A DNA stretch of 64,000 nucleotides from Siphlonurus alternatus (Eukaryota > Arthropoda > Insecta > Ephemeroptera > Siphlonuridae): positions 27,742,539 through 27,806,538 of the forward strand of contig OX463779.1 in NCBI GenBank assembly GCA_949825025.1, read 5' to 3'. The position numbers were made by a program, and so were the translations under genes. Shown here in pieces: positions 27,101 to 40,300 of this stretch. Within the stretch, counting starts at the first letter, position 1. Each line of letters starts with the position of its first letter. Under the pieces are notes generated by a model that made no database searches, was not told the origin of the DNA, and saw nothing but the letters and a program-made list of their open reading frames with translations.

Positions 27101-29284
27101 TACCATTGTAAATAAATCTTTCAGTTTCGCCCCGATTTCACCCCCGACTCACAGAAGTATCATGCACGAATTTCAAATACAACTTTTTTTTTTCTGAAGA
27201 CCGTATTACATGATCCTATTTTTTACTGGCAATAAAAGTTTATCTCCTTTGGCAAGCGACTTAGAAACTTGCACGTAAAAGAAATTTAATTACAACAAAT
27301 TTAGAATAAGTAGTAAAAAAAATGTAAGCAAATATCTGGCTTAGTAAATATTGCTAAGTATAAAATATAATATTATTATAAGCTGCTTAGAAGTTGAACT
27401 TATACAAAGAAAAAAATGTATGCAAGAAAAAAAAAAAAAAAAAAATATCGTTCATGAATGTAATCCATGTAATACAGTATATAAACTATATATAAAGCTC
27501 GGCTTATTATGCCTAAAATATCATTTTAAAATCGCGATATACACGATCCAAATTTTCTATTTATTGCATTCATCAATTTCCCTTGCAAGAAATTTTCATT
27601 TTTTTTTTTTAAGATATTTAATACACGTGCAGTACTACACATGCATGACGTTGTGCATATGAAGTCTCTAAATGTAGTAAATCTATGGATTATGACATCT
27701 CACATAAAATAAAATAACGAATTGAGTTAAAAAAAAGAGTCAAATGAGATTTTCTTAATTACATCACAAATATTTTTTTAGAATACTTTTCAAACTTTAA
27801 TTAAAATCACTTTTTCCTTAGTAAAAGAAATTCTTAAGATTCTTTTATAAAGTATTTTCCATAAGAATTTGTCTTACAAAAGAACAAAATTTCGTTGCAT
27901 TGTTTTGATAACTCTTATAAAATATTTTTATGTACATAAAAATTTATTAAAATTATGCAAACTCGTGCACGAAATCAATAATGTTAAGTAATAGTATCAA
28001 CATGAACATAAATTTAACCTACTTCCTGAAAACATATAACAAATTGTGATGGTATATTAACAACATTACGTGATAATGTGGTATATGAATGTAGTGCCAC
28101 CGTGCATTGATTCAAACAATAATAACAAACAACAACTATATAGTAAGTAAGTAGAGTACGGTGTCCATTAAAGCTAATAATTTAACTGATGTAGATAGTT
28201 ATCGGAGGGCAAAGGTCGTTCAAAATCAATAGCGCACACACACACACAGGAGTTGTTGTGCGGGCGCTACGGACGAACAGTATGAACAAATTGTACGGTC
28301 AATGGAGCACGTTGTTGGTGCAGATATGATGTTCCACAGTATATATCATTATATATGTTAACTGTTGGTGAACATACAGTAGCTCACTTGCTGCTATACC
28401 AAGAAAACGTAAACACTTGAGTGATGTAATGCAATCTGTTGGCAATTAATTAATAATTAAAAACAAAGAGTGCCTTCATGAACTGCCTGAAGGATAATAT
28501 TATATTTAAGATGTATAGTAGGAGTATTAACATGCAAGAGGATAATTAATTTACAAGTAAATTAATTATATTAGTTAACGACCTCTACATGTTACTGAAT
28601 AATACTGAAATAGTATAACATAAAAAAAACTGTAAGTGTAACTCAATTATTCATTAATCGCTAATCAAATGTTCATGTTTATTTATGTTTATTTTGTTTG
28701 ATTTGTTCCCTTATCGTATAACAATATTGTAATGTATGTACGAAAGTTTCTAAATGAAAATTTTATTTACAAAGTCATAGGGTAACTTCAACAAAATAAA
28801 ATATTATAATTAAATTTTAATTATAATATCAATCACACAGGAGAATTATTAAAATAAATTCTAATTAATAACTGAACTGTAAAAAAAACTTAATGATGTC
28901 AGTTGCAATATATATTTTAATATTTATCTTTTTTTCAATTTCCATTTGAAGTAATAATTACAATTATTTTTGCCATGACATTAAAAAACATAAATATTTT
29001 TATGTTACATTTTTATCTGATATAAATTACGTGGAAATTATATAAATCTTTGTAACGTTGACGTATTAGAAATTCATGCCGGGGGAAAAAATATTAATTT
29101 CATACACATGACACAGACACAAAAAAAAATCATTCTGTTTCGTTCTAAAAGAGACGATATAAATCTACGAGCCATAAATCATAATTATGATTAACAGCAG
29201 CATTCTTGACTATATTATAGTTACCATGCAGAGGGACAGCACGAACTGTACCTTGCCTGATTTGCTGGAGTTGCAACTCCAAGA
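18121..29284. other. Non-coding stretch upstream of the first visible Trim9 exon
   Basis: This is AT-rich DNA, probably Trim9 intron. GC-richer patches at 18830-18960, 19550-19690, 20600-20870, 21540-21820, 22340-22620 and 23450-23760 carry short frames on both strands that match no protein I recognise and mostly lack an ATG. The patch at 20600-20960 is CT-rich. Small direct duplications occur at 26238-26262 (a CTGGGGAATAAA unit twice) and near 26340 (CAACGTTGA twice), and a 13-bp AT palindrome at about 28532-28559. No tRNA, transposase or RING/B-box exon was seen. Confidence 0.6.
21669..21818 (+). other. Unassigned small reading frame, 49 codons, strong start context
   Basis: An ATG in the context CACCATGG opens a frame of 49 residues starting MDHTPALFISTGVLSGDNGP and ending with lysine-rich KRLQPKIAAS. 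The product is not recognised. The frame is also open upstream of the ATG. The start context is the only reason to list it; chance is the leading explanation. Confidence 0.15.
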
Positions 29285-29690
29285 AACAATGGACAGTAAT
29301 GGTTGCATTTTTTTTTTATTTCATAATTAGAAAATGTACCTAAAATTATGCTTTTCTGAATTTTTTCAGATTTTTTGGAGTGCGGGAACTAATTTTAAAA
29401 AATATTTAAAATGTCTGAATTAGGGTGGTACACCTGAAGGGACAACCGTGACGTCATTTTGTCAAGCTGTGATTGGCTATTGATGACGTCATTGTTGCTG
29501 TGATTGGCTATTGATGACGTCACGGTTGTCCCATCAGGTTGTACCACCCTAATTCAGATATTTTAAATATATTTTTTTTTAAAATTAGTTCTCGTACTCC
29601 AAAAAATCTGAAAAAAATCAGAAAAGCATAATTTTATGTATATTTTCTAATTATGAAACATAAAAATGCAATCATTATTGTCTATTTATT
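29285..29690. mobile_element. Fold-back MITE, copy 2 of the family at 2022-2347
   Basis: Long inverted arms of about 150-170 bp run from AACAATGGACAGTAATGGTT on the left to the matching complement on the right. Both arms contain a TTCATAATTAG block and a GAATTAGGGTGGTAC block. It shares the inner words CAGATTTTTTGGAG and GGGAACTAATTTTAAAAAAT with copy 1, so the two are one family. The loop holds two perfect tandem copies of a 26-bp unit built from TGATTGG (an inverted CCAAT box) and TGACGTCA (a CRE), with a third CRE in the left arm. It has no coding capacity. Confidence 0.85.
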
Positions 29691-32600
29691 AACATGCAAT
29701 TAACATTCATCAGAGCGGAGGTAACGTTCGTGATCCGAAGTGTAATACACAATTGTGTCCTCTGTGCCAAGAAGCAATTTCTGGTCTGACTGTACGTTGG
29801 TTCGCACCAACACTGTGTACGGTCTGAGCCATGTGCGCTGTAACTACTCGTTGTTTATGGTAATAAAATTGCCGAGAAGTACAGACCGCTCACCGAGCTG
29901 ACTGACGTGTATCATGTGCGAGATCTCTGATGTATCGTTACTGTTGTTCGTGGAATTAAAAGGCTGCGTTTGTATCTTCAGCTGTTTGTAAAACGATATC
30001 TCACAAAGTTATTTTTCATCAGAAATGAAAGTACACAGTTGGAATTTTTTTTCTATACGATCGTTTAAAATATATAAAATTTAATATTGTCATGTGGAAC
30101 TATAATAATGGCAACAGCAAACATTGAAAAAACAATAATATATTTTACATTATAGTTTTAATATTATTATGGCTGTCGGCTAACATTCCATTGCAATGAG
30201 AAATGATATTGGAGAAAGGGTTCAAGAATTTTAAAGGAAGAAAATATCAGAAAAAAATTCAAGAAATTGTAAGCCCGACTTACTTTAATAACGATAAATG
30301 TAATTGTTAAAAATACAGAACAACAGTATAGTTAAAATTACAACTTTTGTTATTATTTATTTTCTTTTTCAAGCTCTATTTTTTGTAATGACTATATAGC
30401 ACACACGCAAAATAAAAAAGGTTACCGGTCACCTATGGCACAACATTGGTAATTTAAAGTTGGTTTGCCAAATTTTGATACTTATTTAAACAATATTTTG
30501 TTATTCCTTTCATTTAAATGTTTAACTTATATTGCAAATTTTAAATGAACCTTAACGACACGAAAATTTCATTCGTTGAAATGAACATGACATAAAAAAG
30601 TTGAAAGAAAAAAAAAGCTGGTGCATGCAGTTATGAAGCTAGATTAAAGTTTACTAATTAAGTGTTTAAAACTTTGCGTCCTCCTTCTTAGTAGTATCTC
30701 GTAGTAGTTGACTTTCTCCCTCGTGCTCGCCTTATTTTCTTTTGTGTGACTTTCTAAGACAGTCGCCTGCTTGTAGGCGTTTATGGCTCATCTTATAGTA
30801 TACTTCTTTCTGTTTCTTGCGCTGGGTTAAAGTAAACGAAAAATATAACTCGCAAAGACTAAAACTTAGACATGTAGCACAAAAAGAAGAAAAGTTATAC
30901 TTATTTTTTCATTAATCAATTGCCAGTCGTAAATTATTACTGTTATTATTTTTTATAATTTATAATTTATTTAAAAAAATTACTGATGCATTTTAATTGG
31001 CTAAAATACAAGTAACACCAAATATTTTGCCGTGTTCAATAAGAAACTAATTAATGTTTTTTTGAAAATTAAATCTCAATTATTGTAATTGATTGTTATT
31101 AATTTATGGACAATAAGCAACGAAAATATTGGTTCATTTCCTAATACGACAATGTTCAATATGAATTTATTAAGGAAAACAATGTTACGGAAAGCAACGT
31201 GATATCAAATCATAATATATATTGTTTTTTCTGTGTAGAAGTTAAACAAAGAGGCACATGAGACGATCCAGCAATTTGTCTTTAAAAGTTCAAGTTTCTT
31301 ACCGACGGCCTTGTAGTAGTCAAGTATTATAATTAACGAGAGTGTGAACCAATGTTGGGATAAAAAACTAATGCTTCTTCTAATCTGTTCCAGGTCTTTA
31401 TCCTTTTTTCTCACTTTTTCACCTACTGGTCGATCGTGCGAACTGAGCGAGTGGAGGAAGTCAGTTTCACTTTTTGTTACCTTATACGATGCTTTTATTC
31501 CACCGCGCTATTTTCACTTCATTGAGCGACACACACTGCATGCCACCAAGTCATGCCCCATTAGAGCAGCTATTACCACAGTCGGGGTTATGTGAGGTAC
31601 TCGATATTTGATTCACAGTAAGCAAGACCGTCCGTTGAATTTCATGTTGGAGAAATATTGAGGAGAGAGTCGAATAAAAATTTATTGAACTTATAATGTT
31701 TATAGCCTGGCTAATAATTATCAGCAGCCATTCGTGGTGTATGGTCCAACGCCGAGCCTGGTGCCAAGAGAATAATGTTCCTGCAGGCTACATTTCAAGA
31801 TACAAAAGCAATATTTTATTAGAAATATATTGCTATAATAAAACAAGAAAAACAACCCTTCCAAAATCAGTACTAGGAACGTATCCAAATAAAAAATATT
31901 TATGTATAATAAAAATATATAAAATTCTGCATTGCGCAAACATTATTAGATGTAATCATTAATTTTATTTCTAATTTTCATTCTAATATTATTATACATT
32001 GAAATTTATACAGTATTATATTTTTAAGCTATAAAAGAAATTCAATATTTATAAAACATGCACCTAAAGTAGTTTATAATGTAGTCAAATTAAGGCATCT
32101 TTGTTGTTTAAAATGCATTTTTAAACACAAAGTTATCTTACAGCAAATTAGAGCTCGTGGTCTCACACTTTTATGCCAAGAGTTTAATTTTTATAGCTTT
32201 GACGTCATTACACGCGAGAGGAGGGTGCGCGGTTTATTTCTGTCTCTCGCATCGTGAGATTTAATGGACGCACGTGACGACGGAGACTATACAGTCTAAT
32301 TGTCAGACTTGTTCTTGCATTTAAACTCAATGAAATTTCTGCTTGAGGAAGTTCGATCAGCTGATCGATGTTTGAGCTTAATTCGAGTTTGGGGATGATA
32401 ACTTTTTCTTTTAAATATATTTTCAATAATTTGTCATCTGTTCGGTGTGACTCAGGGGTGTACATAGTAGCCCCCTAACCCGGCGAGCGCAGGTTCGCAC
32501 CCGGACCTTCATTTATAATTATTTTTTTAATATTTTTAATTTAATTTTAATTTAATTTTTACAATTAGGGGCTAAGTATACACCATCAAGGGAAGAGGGT

Positions 32601-33788
32601 GAAAACGAACCCTTAGCCCCGATCTAAAATATCTGGACGAACAGCTGATCATGGAGTTTAATTGTCAAGTCATCTTGTCCTACAGTACGATCATGCAGTA
32701 TATAACATTTTTACCTCTCGAAACTTAATCAGAGGCAGGCTTGACTATTTTTCTTTGTATATAGAGAAATTTACATTAAATATATTTTTTTTTATTCATT
32801 TTATCCGAGCTAATGAGGAAATTATTATTTTCTTTGACAAAAGCAAACAACACGCCGTGTCAGCTTTAAAGCTTTTGGCTCAAGAGCTTCATTATATTAT
32901 CTGTTATGATTATCAATGTACCCTGAGAAAATTTGCACTTGTTTCCTTTAAGCTTTAAAGTTAAACTCACATATATAGCCTTTCATCATAATAACATTTG
33001 AAAAAATTGTTGTCAAAGTGAAAAATAAAAAAATATTATATCTTTCGTTTAAAGGATATACCTGAAGAAGAAAAAAAAAAGCTTGATCAAAGTAGCTGCT
33101 GGCTATAAAGGAGTCTCCTCAAAAGAAGCACACAGCCTTTCAGTGATAAAAGCAGCAAGATTAAGTGATAGCACCTAATGAAAGCAGCGGGCGAGGAGCC
33201 CCAGGACTGGCCGGGGGTGGAGAAAAAAAAAAAAGCACACGGAACATGTGCTCGTGTTATCTGGAGCGGCTCCATACAGCATCCAGCCGCCGTCCCTGGA
33301 GACGACCAGATTGATAAGACGCTAGCAAGATGAATTCACCGCACTTTTCACAAAACGCAGGCAAGCGACTTCACATTTTCTCTCTTTCTTCTCTCTTTTT
33401 GTAACTTTGTAATGAATACCAAAAATAAAAAAATCTACATTTTTTTTTTTATAAAACTACTTACTTACCACTTAAATCAAATGAAAACATGAGCTCCTCC
33501 TGTTCATTTAAAAGATATAAAAATTTATATAATTAAAAAAAAAATTAAAACAAAGCTATTTTTAAATTTTAGGTGAATTGCTCATAAAAATATTGTGTAA
33601 AATGTTTGTTATTTTTTCTTCTTTATATATACACAGAAATACAAGTGTGAAAAAGGAGGTCATGAAAAGAAAAATAAGCCTCCATCTTCTCCGATCATTT
33701 ATCGTTTCGTACTTTAGTGTAGTTGAGGGAGCCAATAAAAAGCAGCGACTACTGTCTCGCCAAAACAAGCACACGAATTGCGACAATG
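29691..33788. other. Non-coding stretch
   Basis: AT-rich DNA without a recognised gene. It contains the small inverted repeat at 32457-32584 and a moderately GC-rich patch at 33180-33310 with no coding match. Short open frames at 31344-31595 and 32208-32465 resemble nothing known to me. Confidence 0.6.
32457..32584. repeat. Small inverted-repeat element, about 128 bp
   Basis: The left end reads GGTGTACATAGTAGCCCCCT, and the right end reverse-complemented reads GGTGTATACTTAGCCCCTAA. The ends are about 20 bp long and imperfect. The core holds a GC-rich block with the word GGTTCGCACCC, reminiscent of a tRNA T-arm, followed by a T-rich tract. It may be a tiny MITE or a decayed tRNA-derived SINE. 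A target duplication was not found. Confidence 0.4.
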
Positions 33789-34302
33789 AGTACGTTCGAG
33801 GTGACTGTCCAACCCTGTCCGGAATGGTCTGTGAAAATGGCGGCATATTTTGGTCACGTGGTCTGAAACGTCATATTTACGTCACTGTCTGGTTTTGAAG
33901 AAAAAACGCGCAGTCCGACGGATCGACTGCTATCAGCTGTCGGGCGCGTGAAAGGGGGCGTACAGTACTTTTTGGTACAGTAAAAATGGAGCCTGCTGCT
34001 GTAGATCGCTGCAATTAATAGAGAAAAGGTGCATGTATCCCGTCCCGCCCAAGGATTGCGTCAAAATTACCAAAACATTGCGCATTTCGAGTATTGCGAC
34101 GCATTTCGTTGTTCAGTTTAGTTCTACAGTCCGACTATAGAGGGACTCGTCCGACTTTTTAGCCGGACCGCTCAACACCGGCCGGACTGCGGAAGTGACG
34201 TCATAAGAGGGGAGGTAAGGAGGGGAAATGGACGGCAGTCCGACTGTAAAAAAACGATTTTAGACGGTCCGGACTGGGTTGGACAGTCACCTCGAACGCA
34301 CT
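33789..34302. mobile_element. 514-bp DNA transposon (MITE) with 5-bp target duplication
   Basis: The terminal inverted repeats start AGTACGTTCGAGGTGACTGT (left) and AGTGCGTTCGAGGTGACTGT (right). They match at 33 of the first 35 positions. The element is flanked by the direct repeat CAATG (33784-33788 and 34303-34307). The interior is GC-richer than the surroundings and repeats the motif AGTCCGAC in both orientations (near 33911, 34129 and 34233), plus a TGACGTCA at 34196. No transposase frame is present. I could not assign a superfamily from these ends. Confidence 0.8.
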
Positions 34303-37300
34303 CAATGTCTGCCTCTTCGCACGCCGCTCATCGCGGAGCTTCATGCAAAAAAAAAAAAAAAAAAAGTCGACAGCATTTACTCGCTTCTTTTTCACACACA
34401 CTTTTTGTTTTATTTTTGCAAGTTTTGAAGTAAAATGTTTCCGCTTTTCACCACTTCTCATTCCGATAAAAAAAATGCTATGTATATTCTATTGCAACAT
34501 GAAAGCAGCATTAAAAAAAAGTCTCGACATACATGAACGTAAAATATAAAATGTATTCATATATATAAAACTAAAAAAAAAAGGCCAAAACATCTTTTCA
34601 TATATATACATATATTATGCATGTATAAAAATTGACTTTGATGTTTTAATATTTAAGTTATTATTATAAAGAGAGAACTTTTTTTTTTTTAAATCTCATT
34701 TTAATCACAGTGTTTTTATTACAATAAAAACAGATATATTTATAGATGCAAAAGAATTCTTTGAAACTTAAGTTTCATATTTCTCATTAAAAAGGCAGCA
34801 AAGTTTTTCTTTTACAAAAATTAGAGAATAGATGTCTAATTAGTTTTGAAATTAGTTTAAATCATACAGATGAAAGGATTTGAAAAGATTACGGAAAATT
34901 GTAGACTTAGTTAAAAAGCTAACAAAAAAAAAATCAATAGCATGATAAGCTAGCTGAATTAAATTAGATCACGTATATAATTATAATTGTACATTGCACG
35001 TAATGTACCTCATGTACAAATAAAAAAGAACACTTAATTGGTTTCAATTCATCAGAGTATGAAAACTTTTTATAATATTATGCTATTATTTTTATTATAT
35101 TATTTTTTATGGTAAATGCATTGATGTTTTATTGATCAAATAGTAACGATTTTTCAATATGATCGTACAGAGTTACTCATAAAGAGTAGAAACGAGTGAT
35201 TGATATCACATTATAATAATGTCTCTCATCAAAATTGTACAGTAACAAAATATATTATCTTGCAAAATACGAAAACTATTATTTGACGAGTTAACAACAA
35301 AAAGGATATTAAATTTAGGATGCTACGCACCTCTCTATATATACTTCTTATATATTGACTTATGACAAAACATGAATGAAGTATAATATATTATATACAA
35401 ATTACTGTATTCAATTACATTGCACCAGACTGTACAAAACAAAGATTATATGGTATGTAAGAGAACGCGCTGCACATATCCTTAGGGGATTTTGTGATGG
35501 GGTAACTCTCTCTCTCAGAAGCACCCACACACAAGAAGTAACTGGGGGGAGCGAGGCCAAATCATTACTGTCTCCAAGCGCCACTCCCTTTGTGTTACTA
35601 CCTTCTCCCACCTTACGCTGCACGACATAAGCACGCCACTTACAGACTTCACAAGGCGAGTCAGACACCGAATTTCAATACATCATCAACACAAAACGTG
35701 TACATGCTCATTAGACTACCTTGTCGTGACTATAGTCCACCAACTGCATGACTATGTTCGTCTATGATAATGTCTCATGAATTAAGTACGTTTTTTTTAT
35801 TATTTAATTTCAATAATTTTAATTACATTTTCAATTACAGCTCAGCAAAAAAATCCTATAATACTGTATAATGAATGTTGTTGCTTTTTTCAATTAAAAT
35901 CATTCAGTCACACCTTGACTTTTTACAGCGACAAAAAATGTAAGTGGATGAAGAAGAAGTAGAAAATCTTGGTAAAATAAAAAAAATATAATAAAAACAC
36001 CCTTTTTTTTTCTCTATAATAGCAACGAAGAGCAAAGAGGCTAATTTATTAGTCTGTTCTTTTTCAGTTCTAACTTTTTTTATAATGAAAATTCCTAGAC
36101 AATTTCACATATGTATATTAATTACGTTTAATGGTTTTATATGTATCTATCACTACGCAATGTCTATAAACCTTGAATAATTTTATATAATTGATTAAAA
36201 TTTTCGTATATAAATATATTCTACCCCACAATGGTTATTGATGAACTGTTAGCCGCAAGAGGAGGAAATAATTACTCTGCTACTATCGTTTTGTCATGAG
36301 GGGTCGTAAAAAAAAAGTGTCTACAACTGCAATGCATTTCTCTAATTAGTTTATTTTGCCTTTCAAGACTATAACCACGATATCAGACGTAATTAGGAAT
36401 TGTTTCATAATATGTATGGAGTATTCACTTATAAACAAAGGTCATGAGGGAAAAAGAAAAGGGGAATAATAAAAATAGCTTTAAAAAACATGAATAAAAG
36501 ATGTAATTTTTTACAATTACATTATATAAAAAAATAGTATAATTTAATATCTGCATATATAAATTCATATTATTATATAAAGTAAAATATTTAAATAAAA
36601 TTTATATTATAGTCAAAAGTTATAAACAATATAGCCAGCTATAAAATTATAACAATTAATAATTATTCCACGTAATATACATATACAGTGCAATTATTTT
36701 CTCCAAGCAGGTACATATTTCCCTGCTGTAAACCTCTTATCTGGTTTCCTCCTCCTCCTCCCTCTCGTAGTAGATATCACATATTCTCAAGCAGGCACGC
36801 AGACGAGATCTCTCTCCCTCTTATTCTACCTTGGTCCTCTTCGTCGTAATTATGAGGAGCGTGTCGAGCACAAACATCACAAAGTCTGCTACTGTCAAGC
36901 CTGCCACCGTTATCCCCTTGTCTCTATATACGACTTTCAAAGAACAAAACTAAATTCTACAATGTTGTAAACTTATTAATAAAGCTTATATATATGAATT
37001 AATGTATATTTATATATAATAATAATAATGTGCTTTAGGTAATATAGCTTAAAGTTTTAAGATAATTAACAATAGGTATACTTTTTTTTTGTATTTAAAA
37101 AAAAAATCTACTTGCTTTTTTAATGAAGTAGATAGTAGAATATCATTATGGAAAAAAATGAATATTATAAGGGGGAAAAAGAAGGATTAGATGCAATTTG
37201 TTACAAAATGTTAAATTTCTAGGGTTTTAAATATTTAATGAAAGTTCTTTTTTTTTTAAAAAAGTACATATAAAATAATGGTTATTTTTATATGCTAAAG

Positions 37301-40300
37301 CAATTTTAATTTTTTAAAACTTTTTTCCTCTTTAAAAAAAAATAAAACGAAAAAAAAAATCTACAGAATGAGAATATCAAATGACATTCATTATGACAAT
37401 TGACACTAAATTTTGCATGTTTAATAAAAATATTTGCGATTTGGAATAAGCAGCATTTATATATAAGAAAAAAAGGGGTGTTCTTTTCATATTAAAGGTT
37501 CTATGATATCAAAAATTAATGATGAAAACTTTAATAGCACTTAAAAACAAGAAGTTATATTATAAAAAGAGAGACCAAGAAAAAAAAAGATGGTTATTAC
37601 AACTTTAATGTTTTAAGAAGCTTTAAAAAGACGCAAGAACGAGAAGTTTTCTTTCTTAAAATGTACTTGAAATGACGGTCAGGGGCAGTAAAAGCGGGTA
37701 CGTCCGGGGAATAATTTAGCCAAGGTTCGAGACGTGCGGACAGCAGACCTGGGGGCTGTTTATCGTTCTCCAACCCCCCTTGCGTAAACACAAGGCTGAT
37801 CGTACAACAAGGGCAAGCACACACAGTAAACTTTGTGGACATGCTGCTGCTGGTAAACCTGTAGATAATTCCTACTAAACTCACCCTCGCGTATATACGT
37901 TTCATATAATAATATTTACTTAATTCAGTCAACCGGTCTTTTAATTAAAGAGAAGTACGGATACCTATATATACTGCTGAAATTTATGCTATATATCATA
38001 TGTATAATATATATATATATTATATGTTATATGGTATATATGTTAGAATTTTCACATGTAAAATAGGGGGATACCTATGTGCATACAAATTTTACTACGC
38101 ATTTTAACCTTTTTTTATATTACCTTTACCTTTTGTTTTTTATAAAAAAACTTTTGTTTACACTTCCATTTTATATAATAGTAAATTGAAAGTACTCTGA
38201 AATTCAGCACAAAAGCCTAGCCAAATTTTGAGCTGAAGTGGCAAAAGAAGTAATTCTGATACTAAAATACTAACATAAAACCTAGAGGTTTTGCATTTCA
38301 CTCGATGTATTATACTTTAAAGCTTTCACTTGTCTCATCGTTTTTTTAAATCCAACAAGTCTCAAGTTTTATTATTATATAGGATTTAGAGTTAAAATTT
38401 TAAACCACATGACTACATCAATCAAATAAACTTTAAATTTATACTCTAAAAAAACTTACTTCATATATAAAATAGTGAGAAGCGTTGGTAATGTTTCTTT
38501 TTTGTTTTCTCTCATCGGATTAGCTGCAGAGCCTACTCCAACATCCAGTTTGCTACTGCAGTACGAGAGGGTGCGAGACACTTCCTTGTTATCACTCCAA
38601 TATTTGCTTCCCCCTCGCTCCACACCTTGTTTTCCAAAAGCCTCCTTGGTTTTTCTTCTACCCTCTGTAACGCGCTCGCAAATAAAGTTACACTAATTTT
38701 GTCTACCTCCCTCTCTGCTGGCAGCAGGTTTATCTGCGGCGACGTCAGCCTCCTCTTCCACCTCCCCAAGTATATTTATACGAACTTCTACAATACTTTG
38801 ATAAAACAGAATCCTCTTCACACGCTTCTTCTACTACAAAAATATTACCTTGTTTATATGTATAATACGTATAACAAGAACAAAAAAAGTTTTAATTCAA
38901 AACTTGTTTGTTTCTTTTATAGAATTTTCAAAAATGGATAAAGTTAACTTTTTCTCCCCTTCCCTTTGTGTGAGAAGTCGACCATATACTCTGACACTCC
39001 CATTTCTTACACTCTAGTTTTTGTTTCAACGTATAATTAGATTCAATTTTAAACCAAAACCACATTTTTCTTTTTCCCCTGTGCTTTTTTGTTTATAGAC
39101 AAAGTAGTAATTTTTTACACCTCTCTGCTGGCGTCTACCCTCCTCGCATTCTCACATTTCTCCCGTCTATAGCTTTCAGTACGTTCATTAAATATTATAT
39201 CTCGCGGGCCCAATCCGTTTACGTTCTTCTTGTTGTCTTAATACTACTCTCACTGTCTCTCCAACCTCCATTCCATTTATCAATTACCTCCTTCCCTTCC
39301 CCCATCATCATCAGAAGCACATGCAACTGACTGACGTTACACTTCAGCAGATCATCTTGCGCTTAAATCTGTGAAACGTGCGCGGCGTTATTTAATTATC
39401 AGAAATCATCAGCTAAATATGTCATTCTAAAAACTACTTAGAAAATACTAAATGCTTAACTTTGGAACATAAAGTATTAATTATCTACTCTCTCACTGTC
39501 GCTTTTGGTTGATTAAATTAAATTATTCAAACTGTCATTTAGAGTTTATCATCAAACAGAATCTAAAATGTATAAAATTATACATACGACATAGAAATGA
39601 CGCATTCCAAAGTGTAAAAAATATTATTATTTAGCTACTGTTTTGTTTTACATAAACAGAAATAATCGCATATTCGTCAGCCAAGACTGTAGTGAATACT
39701 TATACAATCGACCACTTTTCTCCTTCTTGGACAAAAAAGGTTAGTCGAGTGCAGTATGTGTACATCATGATATAAATTATGCAGGTTTACGAACCCACCT
39801 ATCAATAATAATAAAACAAAATTGTTAAATGAAACAAATTACAACCGAAACTGCGCGCGTTATAAATTACAGCTGTAAGTTGAGCGAGCAGATTCGAGCA
39901 CGCAAAGTTACCCACACGACCACATACACCTCACTGAACAGTTTGCAAGGTGAAAACCAAATTTATATAATAGGGGAGCAAAACGTTTCTTATGTATGTG
40001 TATAAAAAGGCATTTTCACTTTTACGCTTATGTAAATACAACATAGAGAAACACTCATTATATAAGATACTTACCAGTACATAAAAGGAAAACATATATT
40101 GTACCATGTACAAACTAGTGTGTCCTATTTGAAGCATACTACTCTTATATATAACCCTATATGCATCATTCAAGGGTCCTCTACAAGTCCTAAATACACA
40201 AAAGTCGCGCGCGCGCCACCCACCCTTATATAGCTACAAAGTAAATACACCCCACACAAGCGACTGCACCCAATCTGGTACCCCTCTACTTAATACATAT

